From assembly GCA_021793595.1 (NCBI GenBank), contig JAJYSL010000004.1:1-64000 (forward strand): DNA of 64,000 nt, given 5' to 3'. The notes beneath the pieces are model-generated. The model was given only the letters and a program-made list of their open reading frames with translations, did no database searches and had not been told where the DNA came from. Below are positions 17,107-26,112 of this stretch, in pieces; the stretch's first letter is position 1; each line of letters begins with the position of its first letter. The DNA comes from Acidobacteriota bacterium (GTDB lineage: Bacteria; Acidobacteriota; Terriglobia; Terriglobales; Acidobacteriaceae). The position numbers and the translations under genes are program-made.

Positions 17107-18030
17107 ATGACGCCATCCACGACGACAACCGTCCTGGGTCTAAGCGCAGCGATCGTCTGGGGCGCGGCGGATTTTAGCGGCGGCTTTGGTGCGCGCTATC
17201 TCCGCGTCTACTGGTTCCTGGCCATCTCACACGCCTCCAGCCTGATTGCGCTGGGGCTGCTGGCTGGTCTGCTGCATCAACCAATTCCCAGCGAACGCAT
17301 TTTGACCTATGGATTGGTCGCGGGCCTGGCCGGCGGTATCGCGTTGCTGGTGTTTTACTACGCGCTTTCCCTGGGCAGCATGGGAACAACCGCGGCGGTT
17401 ACCGGCCTGCTGACGGCTGCGCTCCCCGTTTTATTCTCGATGACGACCATTGGCGCTCCCAGCCGTCGCCAACTCGTCGGATTCGTGTTGGCCGCCGGAG
17501 CCATATGGCTGATCAGCAGTCCTTCGAGTCCCAACGAACAAGTCGTCGAGGGCCAACGAAAAAAGCTGGTGCTGGCTGCAATTTCTGGCGTTGGGTTTGG
17601 CATCTTTCTGATCGCGCTGCGGCAAGCCAACAGCGGCGGACTGTTCTGGCCCCTGGCGGCATCGCGTGTCGGCAGTCTGTCCCTGGCGATTGCAGGCGGA
17701 CTCATCCTGAGTCGCGGCCGCTTTGTCGTCGAACAAGATCCGCAAACAATCCGACCTCCTCAACCCTCGGCCTCGCGGCACAAGGCGATTCGCAAACGCT
17801 GGCTGCTCGGGATCGGGTTGGCGCTGGTGGCGGGTGCCTTCGATACCAGTGGCAATTTCCTGTTTGTCGCAGCCACACGCATTGGCCGGCTGGACGTTGC
17901 CGCGGTTCTCGCTTCGCTCTACCCGGCCTCAACGATTCTATTGGCCGCATGGCTGTTGAAGGAACGCACAAATCGGCGTCAGGCGCTGGGTATGACCGCC
18001 GCACTGGTGGCGGTTGCGCTGATTTCCTGA
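17107..18030 (+). CDS. EamA/DMT-superfamily transporter
   Basis: A 307-residue membrane protein with ten predicted helices arranged as two five-helix repeats. The first repeat starts LGLSAAIVWGAADFSGG, and the second starts around residue 233 after a charged central loop (SASRHKAIRKR). The final helix pair, LYPASTILLAAWLLKER...ALGMTAALVAVALIS, is typical of EamA domains. It probably exports or imports a small metabolite. It begins 6 nt after the VWFA gene and converges on the cyclase-fold gene. Confidence 0.9.
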   Translation: MTPSTTTTVLGLSAAIVWGAADFSGGFGARYLRVYWFLAISHASSLIALGLLAGLLHQPIPSERILTYGLVAGLAGGIALLVFYYALSLGSMGTTAAVTGLLTAALPVLFSMTTIGAPSRRQLVGFVLAAGAIWLISSPSSPNEQVVEGQRKKLVLAAISGVGFGIFLIALRQANSGGLFWPLAASRVGSLSLAIAGGLILSRGRFVVEQDPQTIRPPQPSASRHKAIRKRWLLGIGLALVAGAFDTSGNFLFVAATRIGRLDVAAVLASLYPASTILLAAWLLKERTNRRQALGMTAALVAVALIS

Positions 18031-18037
18031 AATAGTT

Positions 18038-19150
18038 TTACGCCGTGCGGTAGATGACCCCGGGCTGCACCACATGTCCCCAGCTGAGGGTTTCCGCATC
18101 GGCAAGATGGAAGTTTGTGCCTGGAATGAGTCCTGCCTGGATGAGCGTTCCAAACTGGAAGTACACCGCGTCCATGTCCGACGGAAGCCCAGGATAATGA
18201 CCAAACCCTCCGTCCGCATTCTGGCAACGGAGCGCCCAGCGCGCCGCTTTGGCAATGGCAGCCCGACATGCGGGCGAGTTCGTTCCCAGTTGGCGCAGAA
18301 TAAATACCGCGTCAAAACAGGAATGCACGTCCCAATCCGGAGCTTTCAATTGCCAGCCTCCATCGGCCCGCTGGTCGCGGAGCACGCGCTGCACAATGGC
18401 GTCGGCTTTGGGGGTGGGCTTGCCAACCAAGCGATAAAAATGGACAAGGTGGAATGTGGCCGCGACGTGATCGCCAAGGTATCCATCCGCCGCTTGATGC
18501 TCTTGAATGTGGCGTTCGAGATCTCTCTGATATATGGGCGGAAATGGCACACCAAGAGCCGCGTAGAACAGCGGGAAAAAGCTGACCGTATACCACGGGA
18601 GTTTCGCGAAGGCATTGTTCTCGAAGAAGCGGTCCAATACGTGGGCGGGATTCACTCGAGGCTTTTCTCCCAATGCGCGAAGTCCAACTACACCTTGAAC
18701 GGTGTTGTAGAGGACAGCAAGATCGGCGTTGGGATCCAGACTCCCGGCGAGGTTCACAAACAAGCTCTCCGGTCGCTGATGACACTGGATGAAATCCGCC
18801 GACTTTTCCGCGTGTGCAAGCGTGCGTCCTTCAGGCTTTGCCAGGGTTGCCGCATACGTGACGGCGGCCAGGTCGCTTTCCGCGGTGTCGGACGACCCCG
18901 CGTACTTCCTGTCGGGCGAAGGCGAATAGCTACCATCTGGGCGCGCACAATTTTGAATGAACCGAAAGGTAGTGGCCTTGATTTTCCGGCCATCGATATC
19001 AGCGGTCGCTGACGACTCGTCAGCGAGCATATCTGCCTCAAGCGAAGCACCGGCGGCAGCCATCATTGACCACTGCAAGAGATTCCGCCTCGAAATTGGC
19101 TTCGTTCCATCGCTCCTGAAATCGTTCGTGCTTGTACTCGTTGCTCGCAC
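18038..19150 (-). CDS. Tat-exported prenyltransferase/terpene-cyclase-fold (alpha-alpha toroid) protein
   Basis: A 370-residue protein with a twin-arginine signal (SRRNLLQWSMMAAAGA, about 21-36) and several prenyltransferase/squalene-cyclase repeats, each with a D-G-[SGW]-[YWF] turn: CARPDGSY, QAADGYLG, QRADGGWQ, QNADGGFGHYP. WDVHSCFDAVFIL recalls the Asp/Cys zinc ligands of protein prenyltransferase beta subunits, but the usual C-terminal His ligand is replaced (DMDAVYFQF), so classical catalysis is uncertain. The GTG at 19150, with AAGGATAAGGACA before it, lies 5 nt after the stop of the radical SAM gene, so the two form an operon. Substrate unknown. Confidence 0.72.
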   Translation of the reverse strand: MRATSTSTNDFRSDGTKPISRRNLLQWSMMAAAGASLEADMLADESSATADIDGRKIKATTFRFIQNCARPDGSYSPSPDRKYAGSSDTAESDLAAVTYAATLAKPEGRTLAHAEKSADFIQCHQRPESLFVNLAGSLDPNADLAVLYNTVQGVVGLRALGEKPRVNPAHVLDRFFENNAFAKLPWYTVSFFPLFYAALGVPFPPIYQRDLERHIQEHQAADGYLGDHVAATFHLVHFYRLVGKPTPKADAIVQRVLRDQRADGGWQLKAPDWDVHSCFDAVFILRQLGTNSPACRAAIAKAARWALRCQNADGGFGHYPGLPSDMDAVYFQFGTLIQAGLIPGTNFHLADAETLSWGHVVQPGVIYRTA

Positions 19151-19155
19151 TGTCC

Positions 19156-20994
19156 TTATCCTTCTTTTGCCGGATTAGAGATTGTCTCCGCTTGCCCACC
19201 AGGGACGATTCCAGCACTCTGACCGGTCCACTGCAGCGGCGACGCGCGGCGCAGAACTATGGCACGCCCTTCTTCCGCCAACAATTTCATCCCCACCATG
19301 GAGAGTGAAAAAAGATTTGGGTAACGGTGTTTCACCTTCCAGCGAAGTTCCCGCTGGGTTCGAGTCGTGGCGTGTTCCGATTCGATGAATTGCGGCAATT
19401 CTTCCAGCGGAGTGCCGTTGCGCACCGCATTTCGCACCAGTTCCATGGAGGCGAGCGAGTCGACAATTTCTTCGGCAACCCTGTCATGGACATCCGGGGC
19501 GATCAGTCCGTATTGCAGCTTGAAGTTGTTGAGCTTGTCCAGGCTGGCGTACATCGCCTTTACGATTTGCTCCCGGTTCAGCAAATCCGTCTCGTAATTC
19601 AGCATGAACTCCCACGACGGCGCTGAGAAGTGTCGGATGTGATCTTCCAGCGTGTCAGCAAGCCGTTTCAGGCCGAATTGTTCCGGATGTTCAAACGCGC
19701 GGCTGGCAGGATCGAGAAAGGGCGCCAGGGGTGCGATGAAATAGCACAGGCGCTTGTCGCAATTGCAGGACTGATGAATCTCTTCGCAGAAATCGATGTT
19801 GCGCATCGCGCTGTCGTAGCTCTGGTGGGGCAGTCCGACCATAAAGAAAATGTCGAGCTTTCTGCAGCCATGATCGAGTGCCGATCGCACCAGGCGAATG
19901 ATTTCCTGATTGGTGCAGGGAAATTTTCCATTCTTCCGGCGAACGTCTTCGTCCGCACTTTCCAGCGTGATCTCCAGGCTGTAGTTGCGAACGGTACGCT
20001 CCACCTTCTCGAAGAAGTCGTTATCCGCACCCCAGAACAACTCAAAGACCAGCTCATTGGTAGGTCGCAGGGCGCAGACTCGCTCCAGAAATTCATCGAC
20101 ATACTTTGTTCCGCCCTGGCGAATATCGCCAATCACAAAGATGGGAGTCCGGCAGAATCGCTGGATGCATTCGATATCCTGCATGAGCTTTGCCGGCGAC
20201 CGCATGGACGGTTTGGTCCTCGCGCAGTTGAAGGAGTAGGCGCTGCGAGAACCTCCGCAGAGAGCGCAGTCCTGGGTGCATCCTCGCATGGTCAGCACCG
20301 CGCTCAGCGGATAGCTCAGCCAACCCTCGTAGGGCAGCGCATCCAGCAGGCTGCGATATCGAAATACCGATCGCATGGCGTAGCGATAGTCGGGAATGTC
20401 GATGTCGTCGAGATTCGCGGGCGTCGGACTGAACGCATTCTCAAAGACTTTTCCGTCGCGCTTCCAGGTAAGGTTCGGCACCGTGGAAAAATCCAGGGTC
20501 CCGGACTTGATCTCATCGATCAGCGCCAACATGGAACTTTCGGTGGAGTCGCCGCGCACGACGAAATCGACGCAGTCGTGCTGCATAAGTTCGCGATGAT
20601 AATAGGTTGAGGAGAGGCCGCCGAAAATGACCGGCGCGTCAGGGTGATATTTCTTCACCAGCTTGGCAATTTCGATGCTTCCCTGGGCGTGCGGCAGCCA
20701 ATGGAGCGAGATGCCGAACGCGGCTGACTCTAATCGGCGAATCTTTTTTTCAACGTCGAATCTGCGATTGTGCACCATGCGGGCAGCTAGGTTGACGATT
20801 TTGACGCGATGGCCGAATCGCTCAAGGTATCCGGCGATGCTGGTAAATCCGATCGGGTACATGTCGAAGACAGAACTGGAGGGAACGACATCGCTGATGG
20901 GGCCGCGAAACTGATTGTTCTTCCTGAAGTCGTAGAAACTCGGCGGGTGCAGTAGGACCAGGTCAAATTCCATCGTTCTTGTGTCCTGACTCAT
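19156..20994 (-). CDS. Cobalamin-binding-domain radical SAM enzyme
   Basis: A 612-residue enzyme. Residues about 10-160 form a Rossmann-like cobalamin-binding domain (VLLHPPSFYDF, then YPIGFTSIAGYLERFGHRVKI, then PVIFGGLSSTYYH). The radical SAM core follows with the cluster motif CTQDCALC (Cys 239, 243, 246). A C-terminal ~150-residue helical extension completes it. The size and layout recall the Ta0216-type B12/radical SAM proteins, but that sub-family call is from memory. Such enzymes often methylate or rearrange unactivated carbons. Its stop is 5 nt from the start of the exported cyclase-fold gene, implying a joint function. A terminator at 21045-21070 separates it from tatA. Confidence 0.85.
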   Translation of the reverse strand: MSQDTRTMEFDLVLLHPPSFYDFRKNNQFRGPISDVVPSSSVFDMYPIGFTSIAGYLERFGHRVKIVNLAARMVHNRRFDVEKKIRRLESAAFGISLHWLPHAQGSIEIAKLVKKYHPDAPVIFGGLSSTYYHRELMQHDCVDFVVRGDSTESSMLALIDEIKSGTLDFSTVPNLTWKRDGKVFENAFSPTPANLDDIDIPDYRYAMRSVFRYRSLLDALPYEGWLSYPLSAVLTMRGCTQDCALCGGSRSAYSFNCARTKPSMRSPAKLMQDIECIQRFCRTPIFVIGDIRQGGTKYVDEFLERVCALRPTNELVFELFWGADNDFFEKVERTVRNYSLEITLESADEDVRRKNGKFPCTNQEIIRLVRSALDHGCRKLDIFFMVGLPHQSYDSAMRNIDFCEEIHQSCNCDKRLCYFIAPLAPFLDPASRAFEHPEQFGLKRLADTLEDHIRHFSAPSWEFMLNYETDLLNREQIVKAMYASLDKLNNFKLQYGLIAPDVHDRVAEEIVDSLASMELVRNAVRNGTPLEELPQFIESEHATTRTQRELRWKVKHRYPNLFSLSMVGMKLLAEEGRAIVLRRASPLQWTGQSAGIVPGGQAETISNPAKEG

Positions 20995-21040
20995 CGAGTC
21001 TAAGAATGCAAATCAACGGAACAGTTTTACTCAGCTTGAA

Positions 21041-21070
21041 ACGCGAAAAGCCGCACGTGGATGTGCGGCT
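21041..21070 (-). terminator. Intrinsic terminator of tatA
   Basis: AGCCGCAC (21049-21056) and GTGCGGCT (21063-21070) form a perfect 8-bp stem with a six-base loop. Read leftwards, the stem is followed by TTTTCGCG. It lies between the tatA stop at 21154 and the radical SAM start at 20994. Confidence 0.75.
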
Positions 21071-21153
21071 CCTGGCATGGAACTCGAATACCGGATTGAA
21101 CCATGGATTTCCATCGGATACTCTCCGGATGGTTGGGCTTTCGATTCGAGATT

Positions 21154-21354
21154 CTACTTGACTTCGGGCGTCGTCTTCGTGGTATCGGGCTTGTCGGCTT
21201 CATCGGAACTGCCGATTCCCTTGATCCCTTCCTTAAATCCTTTGATGCCTTCGCCCAGGCCTTTGCCCAGGCCGGGGAGTTTGCTCGGTCCAAAGATCAG
21301 AAGCGCTACCACCAGAATCACTACCAGATGCCAGGGCTGTAATAGGTCACCCAT
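21154..21354 (-). CDS. tatA: Twin-arginine translocase subunit TatA/TatE
   Basis: A 66-residue protein with one N-terminal transmembrane helix (LVVILVVALLIF), the hinge FGPSKLPGLGKGLGE and an amphipathic helix (GIKGFKEGIKG), then a short charged tail. This is the standard TatA/E pattern; TatA forms the protein-conducting part of the Tat system. No tatB or tatC is nearby. It is transcribed leftwards and closed by the hairpin at 21041-21070. The next gene pair encodes a Tat-type substrate, which may be coincidence. Confidence 0.95.
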   Translation of the reverse strand: MGDLLQPWHLVVILVVALLIFGPSKLPGLGKGLGEGIKGFKEGIKGIGSSDEADKPDTTKTTPEVK

Positions 21355-21641
21355 ACATTGTTCTCCCGCAGGCTTGTCAGTCGCCTGCCTAGTCTACTCA
21401 ATCGTATTGTCGCACAATCCCGCACCGCTTGTGGCCCAGGGAGCGAACCAGCGTTGCGTCCATGAAAGTGGTGGATCGGATTCACCCAGGCAGGTTCAGG
21501 CGAACCAGACATCCGGAAACCCGGCGATTTGCCAGGAAGCCGTCTCATAAACATGGAATCACTCAAGACGTTGGGTGTAAGACCCGCAATCGGGGTTTCA
21601 GGTCGTTGGCCGAAGTCGCCACGCTGTGTATGAGGAAGCTC

Positions 21642-22091
21642 CTACTGAGTGTCCGCCGCGTCGCGTGTTCCGTCCAGTGGATGTACGGTCGCCAGTCGGC
21701 TGCGAATTTGTTCATAAAACTTCCAGACATTTTCCCCATCGCCCATCGTCAGCCGCCGATAGATCTTCAATAGGGGATAGAGCTGCGACCCTGACACCAG
21801 CAGCGTGGGCACGGCAGCGTTTCCGCCCGGATATTGGATCAACTCCCATCCACCATGCCAGTAGCGCCGCACGACCTCACCGAGATAGCCGCCCCACAAC
21901 TTCACCTGCTCCTCGACCTGATCATTTTCCAGCAGATTCAGGTTGGAGCTGACGCTGGCGAGGATTGTCTCCAGCGACTCGATGCTCTCCTCGGAGTAAT
22001 CGAGTTCAAATCCAAAGCGGTCGTGGGCGATCCTCACGGCGCGATCGGCGCAGCTTTGCATCATTTCGGCGATGGATTGGAAGTCAGCCAT
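21642..22091 (-). CDS. Hypothetical protein, DUF3806-like layout
   Basis: A 149-residue cytoplasmic protein, mostly helical: ADFQSIAEMMQSC at the start, then YSEESIESLETILASV, WGGYLGEVVRRYWHGGWEL and a C-terminal helix. The central Gly-Tyr-Leu-Gly-Glu-Val-x-Arg pattern followed by a GGxW turn is seen in small immunity-like or DUF3806-like proteins, but I cannot place it with confidence. It is flanked by non-coding gaps on both sides and looks monocistronic. Confidence 0.65.
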   Translation of the reverse strand: MADFQSIAEMMQSCADRAVRIAHDRFGFELDYSEESIESLETILASVSSNLNLLENDQVEEQVKLWGGYLGEVVRRYWHGGWELIQYPGGNAAVPTLLVSGSQLYPLLKIYRRLTMGDGENVWKFYEQIRSRLATVHPLDGTRDAADTQ

Positions 22092-22197
22092 AGCTCAAGG
22101 GTAGCAGCGTGCCGATGAAAGATGAACCCGAGGAAACGATTTTCCCAGGTCTACCCGAGTGTTAACTCGCCATAGAGCATTTTTTAGCTAAATCGCG

Positions 22198-24654
22198 CTA
22201 ATTTGCATCAGCCATAGGAAGCACAGGCAGCGAAGCCAGGTCCACTGTCGACGGATCGTCCCGCAACTTCAGGTACAAGGTGGTCCCATTGGGACGAGGG
22301 ACCTTCATCGTATTGCCGGCAAATCCCAGAGGCACGCTGGTCGGTTGCGCAAATTGCGGAGAGGCAGCGATCGAATCAATCAGGAACAGGTTTTCGCCGG
22401 TGAGCGTGCATAATTCGGCGGGATTGGATGGGCAATCCACGTGTTTCAGCTCTGGCAGACGCACCAGATTTGCCAACGGCTGCAAACCGCCCGGAACTCC
22501 AGCCGCCGTGACCGGGCGAAACCGCAGCGGACCGAAGGCGGAGGACCCGAACGCTTTGGCAGGGTCCAGCGTGGCAAACACAGTTTGCGCGTCCTGTAAC
22601 GTCAGCGAGTTGTTGGCGAGCGTCAGTGAGGTGACAAAACCGCCGTCGGCTGCTCCCACTTCGATCGTCTGGTCTCGTGGAAATTGCCGGGGCGCCACAG
22701 ACTTTAAAAAGAAGTTGAGATGCCCATATTGCGGCAAATCATTTTCGTTGCCCAAATGAATAAACGCCGAGCTTGCGCCGGGAGTGACGTCGATCGACTT
22801 ACTCAGCAACTCCACCTGCGGACGCGCGGGTGCAATCGTCACCGGAAAATCCAACACGCGCTCATCGTTTAAATGGACGTGGGCCACGATGGTTGCGTCT
22901 TCGACAAAAACCTTGGAACCGGCAAGATCGGTCGATGTCTTCAACTGCAATGTATCTTCTGTGCCGCTGTGTTTCATCGATCCGACGTGAAAAATGGTTC
23001 CTGCCAATTCGACGGTCTTCACTTCCTGCAGCTGAGTGCCGGTCATCACCGCCTGATCATCCCCGGCGTGCAAAATCAACCCATTCACCACTGCGGATGG
23101 CCGATAGACGTGGATCGGCACCTTTTCGGGTTTGGTTTGGCCATATTCGGCGACGGTTAGGATGTAGACTCCCTGCGACGATTTGGTCACAGGCAGATTC
23201 ACTTCCAGCAGCCGGGGTGGGGTGCGGGTAATCGTGGCCTTTTCGACCGTTCCCTGCGGGGTGGAAACCGTGACTTCCTTGACGCAAACCACACTGTCCG
23301 CTTGCAAATGCAGAGATATTTTGTCGGCTGCGGTTACGGCATTGGTTTCGCCGTCTGCAAAAGTCCACTGCTGGGGATGAGAGTTGGTAAAGGCGAAATC
23401 AGGACCGTTCCACGGATCGAATCCCCAATCACCACTCAGGTGACCGGTCACGCTTCCCGAGACGCCGGAAGTCTGCAGCGCGCGGGCATCCACCACAAAA
23501 CCGCCGCGCTCCGCATCGGCGGTCGCCGGCAGATCCACTGAATGGCCTGCGGAATCTTGAACATGCAGCGCGATGTCGTGTGCATAGTGGGTGGAAAATA
23601 CCAGCGGCGCTCCCTCGACGGAGAGCACCAGCTTGGGCCGCTGCAGACACAGCAGTTCTTCCGGATGGACAGCGCGCAGCATCGGAAAATGAACTGGCGC
23701 GACCGGGGGCAAACTAGCCACCATCGCCGACTTGGGATTGGTGAAGGAAGGAGGGCTGCTCAGTTTCAACTGAATTGCGCCGTCGTCATTCACAGACAAG
23801 GCAGGGATATAGGCATATTGTGCGGTGTGCATGCTGCCCACAATGCGCACCATATCCACCACCGCTCCGACATAGGGGCTGTACATGCCGCCTCCGGCTG
23901 CCGTGGAAAAGCTCAACTGATTGATCATGTCTCCGGCCGCGCCTGAGGTTAGGGCCGTGACCATCGACTGGCTCTGGGCGTCATTTAGCACTACATTGTC
24001 AGGGTTCTGGATCAGACATGCCTCCTGTTGGTCAGGAGCCAGTTCGAAACAGGACGTATTGATTTTTAGATAGAGAGTCTGGGACAGCAACTTTGAGCGG
24101 GCCTGCAAGCGAGTCGGATCGGTGCTGGATATCTTCTTCACAGCGTCGATATAGGCATCCAGACGTGAACGGGTCAGGTCGGCGGCGTACAAGTCCTGGG
24201 CTGCGCGCACAAATACTCCGGGACGCGCCCGTACTGCGGTTCGGACAGTGGTGAATCCGCCGCCGGTGTCCGGAGCCCAGAAAATCAATGCCTCCAGAGC
24301 GCCTTCTGGCACATAAACATTGACTCCATTTCGTTTCACCTGCGGTTTCCAGGTTTCTACCTTGGTAAACCAGTTCTCTGGCGGAGGATTGAATGAGCCC
24401 CGCAGAAAGACTGGAATCAGCAGGTAATGGATCGATTCATTGGCAGGAAGATCGGGATGCAGCCACATTTTGTCGCCGGCCTGCAGGTTTGGAACCTGGG
24501 AGATGGGCAGACTTCTGCCGGCACGAGTGATTGTTATTTCCAGGCGCGGTCCGGGCAGATCAAAAGGCGCGGTGGCAGCGGAAGCAAATGATGACACCAG
24601 GACAAGCATCGTAACCGCAGGAAGACCCGCGCGAAACCGTAAGCGCCAATTCAT
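22198..24654 (-). CDS. Large secreted protein of unknown function
   Basis: An 818-residue protein with a signal peptide (residues 1-26, ending ASAAT). A mixed N-terminal domain (about 27-320) has two widely spaced cysteines (TSCFELAPDQQEACL). The C-terminal ~500 residues are beta-rich, with repeated Ig-like strand patterns (KLVLSVEGAPLVF, VCVKEVTVSTPQGTVEK, VPIHVYRPSAVV, FVEDATIVAHVHL). Such a layout suggests an outer-surface or periplasmic multi-domain beta protein. No catalytic motif or known family was recognised. It is divergent from the methyltransferase gene at 24789. Confidence 0.75.
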   Translation of the reverse strand: MNWRLRFRAGLPAVTMLVLVSSFASAATAPFDLPGPRLEITITRAGRSLPISQVPNLQAGDKMWLHPDLPANESIHYLLIPVFLRGSFNPPPENWFTKVETWKPQVKRNGVNVYVPEGALEALIFWAPDTGGGFTTVRTAVRARPGVFVRAAQDLYAADLTRSRLDAYIDAVKKISSTDPTRLQARSKLLSQTLYLKINTSCFELAPDQQEACLIQNPDNVVLNDAQSQSMVTALTSGAAGDMINQLSFSTAAGGGMYSPYVGAVVDMVRIVGSMHTAQYAYIPALSVNDDGAIQLKLSSPPSFTNPKSAMVASLPPVAPVHFPMLRAVHPEELLCLQRPKLVLSVEGAPLVFSTHYAHDIALHVQDSAGHSVDLPATADAERGGFVVDARALQTSGVSGSVTGHLSGDWGFDPWNGPDFAFTNSHPQQWTFADGETNAVTAADKISLHLQADSVVCVKEVTVSTPQGTVEKATITRTPPRLLEVNLPVTKSSQGVYILTVAEYGQTKPEKVPIHVYRPSAVVNGLILHAGDDQAVMTGTQLQEVKTVELAGTIFHVGSMKHSGTEDTLQLKTSTDLAGSKVFVEDATIVAHVHLNDERVLDFPVTIAPARPQVELLSKSIDVTPGASSAFIHLGNENDLPQYGHLNFFLKSVAPRQFPRDQTIEVGAADGGFVTSLTLANNSLTLQDAQTVFATLDPAKAFGSSAFGPLRFRPVTAAGVPGGLQPLANLVRLPELKHVDCPSNPAELCTLTGENLFLIDSIAASPQFAQPTSVPLGFAGNTMKVPRPNGTTLYLKLRDDPSTVDLASLPVLPMADAN

Positions 24655-24788
24655 ATCCCATATTCTACGGAATGATCATGAATCCTTCATCGCGTGTACC
24701 GAGTTCGACACCAAGAATTTCAACCAGAGATTAGTGAAGTCTGCGATGATTGCGAAGACGTTCACGATCAGCTCGGAGTGGTTCGGAA

Positions 24789-25493
24789 ATGGAACGGATA
24801 CAAAAGCAAGAACTTCTGGACAGCGATCTTTGGTCCGTAGCGGAGGTAGCCTGCGCCTTGGGAGCGATCGAGCGGGTCAATCGCCTGTATGGCGGGCACC
24901 GTATGCACAAGCGCCTGTTCCGGCGCGTATGTTCGAAGCTGAAGGTAAATAAATTGCAGGTCCTGGAGGTCGCTTCCGGCTATGCGGATGTGTTGCAGGC
25001 CGCATCGCTGATGCTGAAGAAGCAGAATATCTCCCTGGAAATTTCACTGCTGGATCGCTGCGCCAAACATTTGCCGCAGGGCCACAACTGGCATAAGGAT
25101 TTGCACCCGCCTACATTAATGACAGGCGACGCGCTGGCCTTGGAGTTGCCGGACAAAAGCGTCGACATCGTTTCTTGTTGCCTGTTTCTCCACCACTTAA
25201 GCGTCGAGGAGGCACGCGTCTTCTTGCGCGAGGCCCTGCGTGTCTCCCGCGTCGCCGTACTGATCAACGATGTAGAGAGAAACCGGATGAATTATTTTCT
25301 CTCCCATCTATACAGATTTATGGATCCCAGCCGGCTGTCGCGCCACGACGGGCCGACCTCTGTGCGTCAGGCCTATACGTATCAGGAAATGCAGGAGCTG
25401 CTGCAGGAAACGCGCTGCAGCTACGAGCTGGAGCGGGGATATCTCTATCGCCTGGGTGCGATTGCCTGGAAGCAGGAGCCGCAGTCGGACTAG
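24789..25493 (+). CDS. Class I SAM-dependent methyltransferase
   Basis: A 234-residue protein with the nucleotide-binding motif I VLEVASGYADVL, motif II region SLLDRCAKHLP, motif III MTGDALALELPDKSVDIVSCCLFLHHLS and post-motif LREALRVSRVAVLINDV. The N-terminal helix with LGAIERVNRLYGGHRMHKR is seen in methyltransferases associated with type III polyketide or isoprenoid pathways, although no such synthase is nearby. The ATG at 24789 lies after a GGAG-type site; an ATG at 24750 in the same frame would add an unlikely arginine-rich leader. Substrate unknown. Confidence 0.8.
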   Translation: MERIQKQELLDSDLWSVAEVACALGAIERVNRLYGGHRMHKRLFRRVCSKLKVNKLQVLEVASGYADVLQAASLMLKKQNISLEISLLDRCAKHLPQGHNWHKDLHPPTLMTGDALALELPDKSVDIVSCCLFLHHLSVEEARVFLREALRVSRVAVLINDVERNRMNYFLSHLYRFMDPSRLSRHDGPTSVRQAYTYQEMQELLQETRCSYELERGYLYRLGAIAWKQEPQSD

Positions 25494-25512
25494 CGAACGT
25501 GGCAGAGAAAGG

Positions 25513-26082
25513 TCATTTGCAAAATTGGAAAGCGAACAGGCCATCGGAAGGCGCTTCCAGTGGCCGCGCGTAGCGAATTTCGTCAACCTCAATACCCCAC
25601 ACCATGGCCTTGCGGCGTATGCCATCCGCAGCCCAGCCATCGTTTTGATAGAAGCGCTCTGCGCGCACGTTCCCCGTCAACACCCACAGAATCGCATGGC
25701 GAAATCCGTGCTCGAACATTTGCGCACGAGCGGCCGATACCAGCGCCACGCCAAGTCCTTTGCCCCAATAGTGCGGATCGACATAGAGCGCGCATAGCTC
25801 GCCGTGGTCCGGCATGTACGAATCGGTCACCGGCATGGTGGTCGCGAATCCTTGGATCGCTGGACTCAACCTCTCTTCGAACGCCACAATCGTGTGCGGC
25901 TTCAATGGATCGCGGCTCGCAAAATCGTACTTGGCGGCTCGATCTTCAGGGCGAAGTTGATTCAGGTAATCTTCAGGAAGGATGTTTCGGTAGGCCGCCT
26001 GCCAGGATCGAACGTGCACGCGAGCCACAGCCATTGCATCCTCGGGTTGCGCGGGACGAATCAGCATGTCCGAGTATGGCAT
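25513..26082 (-). CDS. GNAT-family N-acetyltransferase
   Basis: A 189-residue protein with the GNAT fold: IRPAQPEDAMAVARVHVRSWQAAY at the N-terminus, then motif A LYVDPHYWGKGLGVALVSAA (pyrophosphate-binding Q/RxxGxG/A as GKGLGVA), and motif B WVLTGNVRAERFYQNDGW. The QAAYR near the start is common in GNAT enzymes related to ribosomal-protein or small-molecule acetylation. The substrate is not evident. It is convergent with the methyltransferase gene and reads towards it. Confidence 0.9.
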   Translation of the reverse strand: MPYSDMLIRPAQPEDAMAVARVHVRSWQAAYRNILPEDYLNQLRPEDRAAKYDFASRDPLKPHTIVAFEERLSPAIQGFATTMPVTDSYMPDHGELCALYVDPHYWGKGLGVALVSAARAQMFEHGFRHAILWVLTGNVRAERFYQNDGWAADGIRRKAMVWGIEVDEIRYARPLEAPSDGLFAFQFCK

Positions 26083-26112
26083 AACGACATGTGTCGCGCT
26101 GCAATTGCCGGA

